Assembly (NCBI GenBank): GCA_913054445.1
Contig: CAJXIK010000093.1
Coordinates: forward strand, 1 to 7,517
Source: an uncultured Bermanella sp.
GTDB taxonomy: Bacteria > Pseudomonadota > Gammaproteobacteria > Pseudomonadales > Oceanobacteraceae
Direction: 5' to 3'
DNA length: 7,517 nt
Part shown: piece after piece, positions 1 to 5,317 of the stretch
Position numbering within the stretch: position 1 is the first letter of the stretch
Layout: each line of letters opens with the position of its first letter
Translations under genes and position numbers: made by a program
Notes under the pieces: model-generated
Database searches by the model: none
What the model was told of the DNA's origin: nothing
Seen by the model: the letters and a program-made list of their open reading frames with translations, nothing else

Positions 1-493
1 TGGCCACACTGGCGTCTAGCTCGCTGGCCTGCATGTCTAGCTCAGCGATGCGACGGCGTAACAGGCTGGCCGCCTTTATTCGATCTAAGTGTACTAGGCT
101 GTAGGCCACGCCCTCGCTCACATGGTTTTCCTGAACCTCTAGATTGTCAAACTGCGCCTCGGGAATGCTACTGCTGACGGTGTTGCGCACGGTTTGCAGC
201 AACTTGGTTTGCGCCCCTGTCTGACGTGTTTCTTGGGTGTCCTGACTGAAGGAGCCAGACACAGTGACCTTAAGCTTCTGCACCATGGCCACCCGAGCCG
301 CATCACGCGCCCGCTGCAAGGCCTCGGCTGAGTTGGTATACACCTGCGCACTGCCCACCCCGTAAGCATGACCCGCCTGCACGGGCTCGTTGGTGATCCA
401 GTCGGGCTCGGCCGGTGACTTAGTGGGGTTCGATCCGCAGGCGGCCAGCAGAACACTGGCTGCCAATCCAAAGAAGATAACGTTTAGCTTCAT
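1..493 (-). CDS. LPP20-like outer membrane lipoprotein, 3' end missing (truncated by window edge)
   Basis: An open frame of 164 codons runs from ATG at 493 to the left edge with no stop, so the C-terminus is missing. The protein starts MKLNVIFFGLAASVLLAACG: a short Lys-containing head, a hydrophobic stretch and a lipobox LAAC (residues 16-19), so Cys19 should be lipidated. Residue +2 is Gly, which predicts outer membrane sorting. The mature part begins with PDWI, followed by a short 'YGVG' segment, an Ala/Arg-rich helix (EALQRARDAARVAMVQKL) and a predicted coil of 'SQDTQETRQ'. This order (PxWI, then G-G-A, then a helix of 'A...ARA.A') resembles LPP20-family lipoproteins; that assignment is by pattern memory. 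The start lies 9 bases after the stop of the LpoB-like gene. Upstream there is only a weak G-rich Shine-Dalgarno (TAGGTCGTGGTG), so translational coupling to that gene is likely. The family's biochemical role is not settled, although relatives occur with flagellar and envelope genes. Confidence 0.72.
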   Translation of the reverse strand, partial: MKLNVIFFGLAASVLLAACGSNPTKSPAEPDWITNEPVQAGHAYGVGSAQVYTNSAEALQRARDAARVAMVQKLKVTVSGSFSQDTQETRQTGAQTKLLQTVRNTVSSSIPEAQFDNLEVQENHVSEGVAYSLVHLDRIKAASLLRRRIAELDMQASELDASVA

Positions 494-502
494 CACCACG
501 AC

Positions 503-1105
503 CTACCAGCCGTAGCTGGATTTTTCTTGGAATTTTTTGATCTTCTGCTGACCGTTCCAGACCTCTTCATTACTCTCCATGTTGATCAACTTCAGGTCAA
601 CCTGATAGGTGGTGACACGATCGCCGTCCACTTGATCTACAAACGAGTTGATGCTGCCCGACAAGGCGAAGTCGGCGGCTATTTCTATGCCCATCTGCTT
701 GGCGTTTTTAGAGTTTAACTCTTGGTCGGCACGCTCACCGCGAATATCATCACGCTCGGCACCGGCGGCGATGAAACGGGCATCGCCGGTGCGAATAATG
801 GCGCGCTTAAGATCGTTAAGAAAGGTATCGGCGGCGATGTGCTCGTGGGACTTGTTGCGCACCCTTTGAATAATCACGGTGGGCTTAGCACCGCCGTTGT
901 CTGCCCGATGATCACGAATCCAGGGGAACGACAGCATGTCGCCAATCATTTCCTTGGAAACTAACTGGGAGTCGGTGTCGTTCCACTTATCGGTGAGGGC
1001 TATCTCTTTGTTGCTGTCCACGCGCTTCACCTGAGTGCCGCCACACGCGGTCAACATGCCGCTCGACATGATCGCCACCAATGATAAACCTATAACTTTT
1101 TTCAT
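503..1105 (-). CDS. LpoB-like lipoprotein (penicillin-binding protein activator family)
   Basis: A 200-residue lipoprotein. Residues 1-21 form a signal peptide (MKK head, hydrophobic core) ending in lipobox LTAC, with Cys21 lipidated and Gly at +2, which fits the outer membrane. The segment 'TDKWNDTDSQLVSKEMI' (about 38-54), the strand 'TVIIQRVRNKSHEHI' (76-90), the helix 'FLNDLKRAIIRTG', the strand 'ARFIAA', 'AKQMGIEIAADFALSGSI' (135-152) and the ending 'VDLKLINMESNEEVWNG' (169-185) follow the order of the LpoB fold. In E. coli, LpoB reaches through the peptidoglycan to stimulate PBP1b. This protein lacks the roughly 50-residue Pro-rich linker that E. coli LpoB has after the lipid anchor, so it may not reach the same partner. 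The start is supported by AAGGA (plus-strand 1113-1117), 7 bases before ATG. It sits between the TPR-like lipoprotein gene (117-base gap) and the LPP20-like gene (9-base gap). The family call is fairly secure; activation of a PBP is inference. Confidence 0.82.
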   Translation of the reverse strand: MKKVIGLSLVAIMSSGMLTACGGTQVKRVDSNKEIALTDKWNDTDSQLVSKEMIGDMLSFPWIRDHRADNGGAKPTVIIQRVRNKSHEHIAADTFLNDLKRAIIRTGDARFIAAGAERDDIRGERADQELNSKNAKQMGIEIAADFALSGSINSFVDQVDGDRVTTYQVDLKLINMESNEEVWNGQQKIKKFQEKSSYGW

Positions 1106-1192
1106 GCTGAAATCCTTGTGTTGGTTGCTAATTATTCTTTGAGTTTAACTGCGGGCCTGCATTCACTTTAGAAGCCTAGCCGCGAATAGCGA

Positions 1193-1215
1193 GCCCGCCC
1201 ATACCTTGGGCAGGC
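1193..1215 (-). other. GC-rich hairpin between two lipoprotein genes
   Basis: On the minus strand an 8-base arm GCCTGCCC (1215-1208) can pair with GGGCGGGC (1200-1193) across a 7-base loop, including one G-U pair that would be a C-A mismatch on the plus strand. It begins 8 bases after the stop codon of the COG3014-like gene. No T-run follows, so it is not a typical intrinsic terminator. It could be a 3' stabilising or processing structure. The rest of the 117-base gap holds the Shine-Dalgarno of the LpoB-like gene and no clear promoter. Confidence 0.35.
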
Positions 1216-1222
1216 CTCCGTT

Positions 1223-2944
1223 TTACAATCCCGCCTGCTGGACGCTGGCCTCTGCTTTCGGTGCCGCGCGCTTATGAGCAAAGCTGCGCACCTTCCACAC
1301 CGACATCTTACCGGCTTCGATGTCGACACGGGTGCTATGCAGGGACGACTGGCCGCCGCTGAGTTCACTGGCGAGGCTCACCGCATGCTGACCCGGCGGT
1401 AACGCGATGCGGGTGATCTTGATTTGCTTGGGCAGCAGCAACCAGTTGCGGGTCTCGGCGGCAGAACTGGCATTGGCGGCAATTTTACCGATAAACCCCA
1501 GCACCGCGCTGGCATCGCCCCCTAGGGAAGCGGCCTGAGCCGCCGATAGGTTCTTGAAGGCGGCCCGTGCCATGGCTTCCTGCATGTCGCGACTGGCAGA
1601 CAACAACTGCTGCTGTATGGCCAGATTAGACACCGACTGCCCTAAAATAAGTTGCTGACTCTCACCGTTCACCTTGAGGGTAGAGGCACCCGAACGGGTG
1701 AAATCACTGAGCCGGTAATACGGCACCGTGATGCGCATGCCATCCTTTAATACGTTGACCAAGCCTAGGCCGTCGGCCACGCCCCACAAGGGGCCTAGGT
1801 ATTCGCGCTTGACCAAACCAAACTGCAAAATAGCTGGCACCATGCGCTCTTCATAGGCGGCGCTCAAGACATCTTTAATGCCTTTGTCGGCGTACAGGGC
1901 GAAGAACCAAAACCGTTGATCTAGTTGGCGCTGTTGGTTGCCCGTTAAGATGGGTGACACCACCACCTCCCGGGTATTAAGGTCGGCGTGTAACATTAAG
2001 TTCATCTCGTCACGCTCGGGCACCAGCCCCGAGTGCTCGATCACCAAAAGATGGCCATTACGCTTAAAGTCTCGCAGCTGAGCACGCTTACTCTTGCTCA
2101 ACTTGCTCCGACTCAGGGACGGCCATTCGTTTTTCCAACCACCGGCTTCTTGCATCATGCGAATGGTATCGAACCAGGCCTGTTCGGTCATGTTGCTGTC
2201 TAGGCCATACTGCTGCTGATAACCGCCTTCGTATAAAGAGGCCGCCTTCTGATAGGCCACACGCGCATCGTCGTACTCTCTGTGTTGTTCGTAAATCACC
2301 CCGGCCAGATAATGGCCAAAGGCATCGTTGCGATAGACGATCTTGTTTTTATCTATGATCTCGCCGCTGATCATCTCGAAGATGCGCATGAGCTTGCTAA
2401 ACATGGACTTCTCTTTGTCGGCCTGTTCTTGGTAGCTGCCTTGTTTATGTTCGATGCTGCGCAAGATCATATCCATGCGCCGACTCTCCACCCGAGCGCC
2501 CTCCAGCGCCCGTTCCTTTTGCGCACGGGTCTGACCGTTGGCGGCCATCATGAAATAGTTGAGGGCCTTATAATAATTGATGAACACACGCTCGAAATCC
2601 GCCGCGCGATAAACCCCCTGACGGGGATTGCTCATGGCGACGCTGAGCATGTCGCCGATGCGCTTGGTATAAAGATCCTCGGCGATGCGCTCGGCGCTGG
2701 CCAAGAGGCGGTTGGATTTTTCATAATCGCCCGCTAGGTGATAAACCACGCCCAGCTCAGTGTAATACAAGAGGCGGTCGTCTCCTTTAGGGTCGAGGGC
2801 TTGTTCAATGGCGCTGGCGGCCTGCTCGAATTGGCCGTTTTGCGCAAGGGCCAGGCCGCTGCGAACGTCCTGCCCATAGGTGGCACAACCGGCTAGGTAG
2901 AGCGTGAAAAGTATGAGGGTCACTACCCGAAAAGGCCTAAACAT
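1223..2944 (-). CDS. COG3014-like TPR-containing outer membrane lipoprotein
   Basis: A 573-residue protein starting MFRPFRVVTLILFTLYLAGC: a signal peptide with lipobox LAGC (17-20), Cys20 as the lipid site and Ala at +2, predicting the outer membrane. Residues about 27-90 form two TPR-like helical pairs ('GLALAQNGQFEQAASAIEQAL', 'TELGVVYHLAGDYEKSNRLLASAE'). They are followed by 'FERVFINYYKALNYFMMA' (117-134) and a further TPR-like unit, 'YLAGVIYEQHREYDDARVAYQKAASLYE' (212-239). A Lys/Arg-rich patch (279-296) leads into a second half with beta-rich segments, 'HLLVIEHSGLVPER' (298-311) and a C-terminal 'NWLLLPKQIKITRIALPPGQH' (500-520). This layout and the LpoB-like neighbour match what I recall of the COG3014 family, whose function is unknown; TPRs suggest protein binding. 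GGAG (CTCC at plus-strand 2955-2958), 10 bases before ATG, supports the start. Upstream are 183 bases holding a repeat array; a CATAAT box (plus-strand 3014-3019) is a weak -10 candidate with no good -35. Confidence 0.75.
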   Translation of the reverse strand: MFRPFRVVTLILFTLYLAGCATYGQDVRSGLALAQNGQFEQAASAIEQALDPKGDDRLLYYTELGVVYHLAGDYEKSNRLLASAERIAEDLYTKRIGDMLSVAMSNPRQGVYRAADFERVFINYYKALNYFMMAANGQTRAQKERALEGARVESRRMDMILRSIEHKQGSYQEQADKEKSMFSKLMRIFEMISGEIIDKNKIVYRNDAFGHYLAGVIYEQHREYDDARVAYQKAASLYEGGYQQQYGLDSNMTEQAWFDTIRMMQEAGGWKNEWPSLSRSKLSKSKRAQLRDFKRNGHLLVIEHSGLVPERDEMNLMLHADLNTREVVVSPILTGNQQRQLDQRFWFFALYADKGIKDVLSAAYEERMVPAILQFGLVKREYLGPLWGVADGLGLVNVLKDGMRITVPYYRLSDFTRSGASTLKVNGESQQLILGQSVSNLAIQQQLLSASRDMQEAMARAAFKNLSAAQAASLGGDASAVLGFIGKIAANASSAAETRNWLLLPKQIKITRIALPPGQHAVSLASELSGGQSSLHSTRVDIEAGKMSVWKVRSFAHKRAAPKAEASVQQAGL

Positions 2945-3036
2945 GACTGCCGTGCTCCATGATGTTTATCATCTATTAGTCGAAATTCCTGAGGGCAGGC
3001 AGTGTAGCTGCAAATTATGGGTAGCACCACTTTGCT

Positions 3037-3097
3037 GGGCTGCCAAAAGATTCGGATTGGGCTGCCAAAAGATTCGGATTGGGCTGCCAAAAGATTC
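3037..3097 (-). repeat. Triplicate 17-base tandem repeat with 5-base spacers
   Basis: On the minus strand GAATCTTTTGGCAGCCC occurs three times without mismatch (plus-strand 3081-3097, 3059-3075, 3037-3053). The copies are separated by two identical AATCC spacers (3076-3080, 3054-3058), giving a 22-base period. The first copy (minus-strand sense) starts immediately after the 6-bp stem of the REP-like element at 3098-3112, so the array appears to be an amplified 3' flank of that element. It lies between the hydrolase gene and the COG3014-like gene and is non-coding in any frame I credit. Perfect identity of copies suggests recent slippage or unequal crossover. Too few copies and too short a spacer rule out CRISPR. 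Confidence 0.93.
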
Positions 3098-3127
3098 GGG
3101 CACGGGGTGCCCTCCTACGGGCTGGCC
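3095..3127 (-). repeat. REP-like palindromic element, copy A (3' of the hydrolase gene)
   Basis: Directly after the TAA stop of the hydrolase gene the minus strand reads GGCCAGCCCGTAGGAGGGCA and continues into a hairpin: GGGCAC, loop CCC, GTGCCC (3112-3098). Together with the stop codon, the 36 bases 3095-3130 align without gaps to 5285-5320 after pgk, with 29 identities. A GTAG head followed by a short GC-rich palindrome is the general plan of REP elements known in Pseudomonas, Stenotrophomonas and Xanthomonas; the assignment to REP is therefore inference from form plus repetition. A short T-run (GAATCTTTT) follows the stem, so weak termination or 3' end protection of the hydrolase mRNA is possible. 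Confidence 0.72.
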
Positions 3128-4075
3128 TTAAATAATCGGCGTTATGACCTTTAATACCTGCTGCAATTTTTCTGCATCTTCATTGACCAGCTGGTGCTGA
3201 CCCTGCACCACATACTGCACCCTTAAACCCACAAATTTTTGCTTGAGTACTTGCAGGTTGTATTGATAATCCACGGTGCCATCGTCGGTGCCCTGAATGA
3301 CTTGTACATCTAAGTCCACAGGTGCGCAGGCCTCTATGGTTTTTATCCATTTGCGCAATGCCCCCACCCAGTTAGTGCGCAAGAATAACGGCTGCAACGG
3401 ATCGCTCTCGCGGATAAAATTTACAAATTTTTCACAGCCGGAATTAACCGAAAACACTCGCTTCACCCGTTGCGTGAATGGCCGTACTAGGTAATAAAAT
3501 AACTGCCCTCTACCCCATTTTAGCGGACGCACTAAGGGGGCCATTAACACAATTTTTTTAAAAGGAGAGGTGTCACGGCTGATGCCACGGCTCAACAGAT
3601 AATTAATAATCACCGCCCCGCCGGTGCTCTGTCCCATGAGCGCCAAGGGCTGCGGCAAGTGTTGCTGAATCAGGCTGAGCCCTTTGCTGAAAACCTCATC
3701 ATATTGCGCGAAGGAGTCGATGGCGGCGCGCTCACCACTGCTTAAACCGTGCCCAGGTAAATCGTAGATGAACACATTAAAACCCTGTCGCAGGCAGTGC
3801 TCGATGATGTTGCCGTATATGCCCGCATGATCGTAATAACCGTGGTGAATGTAAACCGTGCCCTTGGCCTGGGTAAATTGGTATACATGGGCCACGATGT
3901 TAAAACCCGCCGCCGAGAACATGCCCACCTGATGCTGTAGCTCTGGGTAACGATTCTCAAAATCCAAGCCATAGTGCTGATTATAAAGCACCACATCTTT
4001 GGCCATGGGACGCTGCATATCATGGAAATCTAATGGGGGAATGTGTGCTTTAACCTGTTCGGCCTGCCATAGCAT
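3128..4075 (-). CDS. Alpha/beta hydrolase, lysophospholipase/monoacylglycerol lipase type
   Basis: A 315-residue serine hydrolase with no signal peptide or membrane segment, so cytoplasmic. After an N-terminal lead of about 60 residues the canonical fold follows. There is a strand with 'TVYIHHGYYDHAG' (73-85), whose HG belongs to the oxyanion region; 'VFIYDLPGHGLSSG' (101-114); and the nucleophile elbow G-Q-S-T-G (148-152) with Ser150. Asp265 in 'QGTDDGTVD' is the likely acid and His294 in 'QGQHQLV' the likely base. The D-x-P-G-H-G-x-S pattern and spacing match the serine aminopeptidase S33/Hydrolase_4 group (PldB, COG2267), whose members cleave acylglycerols or lysophospholipids; the true substrate cannot be read from sequence. 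Shine-Dalgarno AAGGA (plus-strand TCCTT 4083-4087), 7 bases before ATG, supports the start. It is separated from fba by a terminator and is followed at its stop by a REP-like element. Its sequence looks more AT-rich than the glycolytic genes, for example around 3420-3560, which could mean later acquisition or weaker codon selection. Confidence 0.88.
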   Translation of the reverse strand: MLWQAEQVKAHIPPLDFHDMQRPMAKDVVLYNQHYGLDFENRYPELQHQVGMFSAAGFNIVAHVYQFTQAKGTVYIHHGYYDHAGIYGNIIEHCLRQGFNVFIYDLPGHGLSSGERAAIDSFAQYDEVFSKGLSLIQQHLPQPLALMGQSTGGAVIINYLLSRGISRDTSPFKKIVLMAPLVRPLKWGRGQLFYYLVRPFTQRVKRVFSVNSGCEKFVNFIRESDPLQPLFLRTNWVGALRKWIKTIEACAPVDLDVQVIQGTDDGTVDYQYNLQVLKQKFVGLRVQYVVQGQHQLVNEDAEKLQQVLKVITPII

Positions 4076-4107
4076 GGCGCTTTCCTTGTGCGTGAGTCAT
4101 GGTTGTC

Positions 4108-4113
4108 AGTATA
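4108..4113 (-). promoter_or_regulatory. Candidate -10 box for the hydrolase gene
   Basis: The minus strand reads TATACT, five of six matches to TATAAT, 32 bases upstream of the hydrolase ATG and just beyond the fba terminator. No good -35 hexamer exists at 16-18 bases, since that position falls in the terminator arm (TAGCGG). Support is its location between a terminator and a start codon in the only space available for a promoter. It would be a weak or activator-dependent promoter; alternatively the hydrolase is transcribed only by read-through. Confidence 0.35.
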
Positions 4114-4123
4114 GCCAGATAGC

Positions 4124-4159
4124 AAAAAGCCCGCTAGGCGGGTGCATAGCGGGCTTTTT
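4124..4159 (-). terminator. Strong intrinsic terminator after fba (symmetrical)
   Basis: A perfect 13-bp inverted repeat, AAAAAGCCCGCTA against TAGCGGGCTTTTT (4124-4136 and 4147-4159), with a 10-base loop. Read on the minus strand the GC-rich stem ends in TTTTT, and the structure starts 20 bases after the fba stop codon. The A-run on the opposite arm makes it able to stop transcription on either strand. It marks the end of the epd-pgk-fba transcription unit and insulates the hydrolase gene. Confidence 0.93.
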
Positions 4160-4179
4160 GGCAAGTGATTGGCGTGAAC

Positions 4180-5235
4180 TTAAACGTTAAAGTCACCAGC
4201 CTGATACTTGTCAAACATGGCATCAAGAGAGATAGCCTTGATCTTGCTGGCGTTACCCGCGGTGCCAAAGGCTTCATAACGGGCCACACAGATTTCCTGC
4301 ATGGCTTTAACAGACGCCTTGAAAAACTTACGGGGATCAAATTCACTGGGGTTTTCAGCCAGAAAGCGACGAATGGCACCGGTAGACACTAAGCGCAGGT
4401 CCGTGTCTATATTCACCTTGCGCACGCCGTGCTTGATGCCTTCGGCAATTTGCTCTACCGGCACACCATACGTTTCTGGAATTTCACCACCAAACTCGTT
4501 GATCACCTTTAACCATTCCTGCGGCACAGAGGAAGAGCCGTGCATCACCAAGTGCGTGTTAGGAATGCGCTTGTGGATTTCTTTGATGCGGTCGATGGCG
4601 AGGATGTCATCTGTGGGTGGACGGGTAAACTTGTAAGCACCGTGGGAAGTACCACAGGCGATGGCGAGGGCATCTACCTGAGTTTGCTGAACGAAGTCGG
4701 CCGCTTCATCTGGGTCGGTGAGCATTTGCTCGTGGCTCAAGATACCTTCGGCACCGACGCCGTCTTCTTCACCGGCCTGACCGGTTTCTAGTGAACCCAG
4801 CACACCCAGCTCGCCTTCCACCGAGACACCACAGCCGTGGGCCATTTCCACCGCACGCTTAGTCACCGCCACGTTGTACTCGTAGCTCATGGGCGTCTTG
4901 CCGTCTTCGCCCAAAGAGCCATCCATCATCACCGACGAGAAACCCAGTTGGATAGAACGCTGACACACGGTCGGCGACGCGCCGTGATCCTGATGCATAC
5001 ACACAGGAATGTGGGGAAACTCTTCGATGGCCGCCAAAATAAGGTGGCGCAGAAAGGGTGCTCCGGCGTAGCTGCGGGCACCGGCAGAGGCTTGCACGAT
5101 GACCGGCGAGTCGGTCTGATCGGCGGCCATCATGATGGCGCGGATTTGTTCTAGGTTGTTGACGTTAAAAGCCGGTACGCCGTAACCGATTTCGGCGGCG
5201 TGATCCAGCATTTGGCGCATGGAGATAAGTGCCAT
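4180..5235 (-). CDS. fba: Class II fructose-bisphosphate aldolase (Calvin-type, class IIB)
   Basis: Cleaves fructose-1,6-bisphosphate to dihydroxyacetone phosphate and glyceraldehyde-3-phosphate, and the reverse in gluconeogenesis; a cytoplasmic Zn2+ enzyme. The 351 residues begin MALISMRQMLDHAAEIGYGV, then 'PAFNVNN' (21-27). The catalytic Asp83 and zinc ligand His84 are in 'HQDHG' (81-85). 'VEGELG' (139-144) holds the conserved Glu140. Zinc ligands His198 ('CGTSHGAYK') and His232 ('LVMHGSSS') are present, and the phosphate-binding 'VNIDTDLR' (274-281) is intact. Length and the 'GTSHGAYKF' and 'RKFFKASVKAM' segments fit the IIB subtype found in Pseudomonas and Calvin-cycle bacteria, rather than the E. 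coli FbaA type. Shine-Dalgarno AAGGA (plus-strand TCCTT 5243-5247) stands 7 bases before ATG. It lies 82 bases downstream of pgk, a gap holding a REP-like hairpin and a small 5-bp hairpin (5252-5266) just before the Shine-Dalgarno, and is closed by a strong terminator. All key residues are present, so it should be functional. Confidence 0.97.
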   Translation of the reverse strand: MALISMRQMLDHAAEIGYGVPAFNVNNLEQIRAIMMAADQTDSPVIVQASAGARSYAGAPFLRHLILAAIEEFPHIPVCMHQDHGASPTVCQRSIQLGFSSVMMDGSLGEDGKTPMSYEYNVAVTKRAVEMAHGCGVSVEGELGVLGSLETGQAGEEDGVGAEGILSHEQMLTDPDEAADFVQQTQVDALAIACGTSHGAYKFTRPPTDDILAIDRIKEIHKRIPNTHLVMHGSSSVPQEWLKVINEFGGEIPETYGVPVEQIAEGIKHGVRKVNIDTDLRLVSTGAIRRFLAENPSEFDPRKFFKASVKAMQEICVARYEAFGTAGNASKIKAISLDAMFDKYQAGDFNV

Positions 5236-5284
5236 GTTGTATTCCTTATGGTCGGCTTGGGGCCGAGTTGTCAGCTAAAAATTG

Positions 5285-5317
5285 ATCGGGCACAGGGTGC
5301 CCTCGTACGAGCCGCTC
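5285..5317 (-). repeat. REP-like palindromic element, copy B (pgk-fba gap)
   Basis: Immediately 3' of the pgk TAA stop the minus strand carries a hairpin GGGCAC, loop CCT, GTGCCC (5302-5288). With the stop codon it aligns without gaps to copy A (29 of 36 identical over 5285-5320 and 3095-3130), and the 6-bp arms are identical in both copies. The head reads CGTACGAGG where copy A has CGTAGGAGG, creating a 10-base perfect palindrome CTCGTACGAG at 5302-5311. A T-run (ATTTTT) follows several bases after the stem, so partial termination or mRNA protection between pgk and fba is possible. The tandem 17-base array of copy A is absent here. Confidence 0.72.

Noticed and set aside
139..471. Minus-strand 110-codon frame near the left edge
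   Set aside because: It is the wrong frame of the LPP20-like gene, which is open from 493 to position 1 with a proper lipobox.
2282..2737. Plus-strand 151-codon open frame antisense to the COG3014-like gene
   Set aside because: Fully inside a gene with clear lipoprotein and TPR features; no domain or start signal of its own.
2959..2972. Inverted repeat ATGAT-GTTT-ATCAT just upstream of the COG3014-like gene
   Set aside because: Only 5-bp AT-rich arms; such palindromes are expected by chance and nothing ties it to a regulator.
3014..3019. CATAAT as a -10 box for the COG3014-like gene
   Set aside because: No acceptable -35 at 16-18 bases; the nearest TTGGCA, from the 17-base repeat, is 21 bases away. 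Not strong enough to list as a feature.
3037..3097. Repeats with regular spacing as a CRISPR array
   Set aside because: Spacers are 5 bases and identical, repeats are 17 bases, and no cas gene is present.
2904..3131. Plus-strand 75-codon open frame spanning the repeat array
   Set aside because: It overlaps the start of the COG3014-like gene antisense, translates the tandem repeat, and has no recognisable protein features or Shine-Dalgarno.
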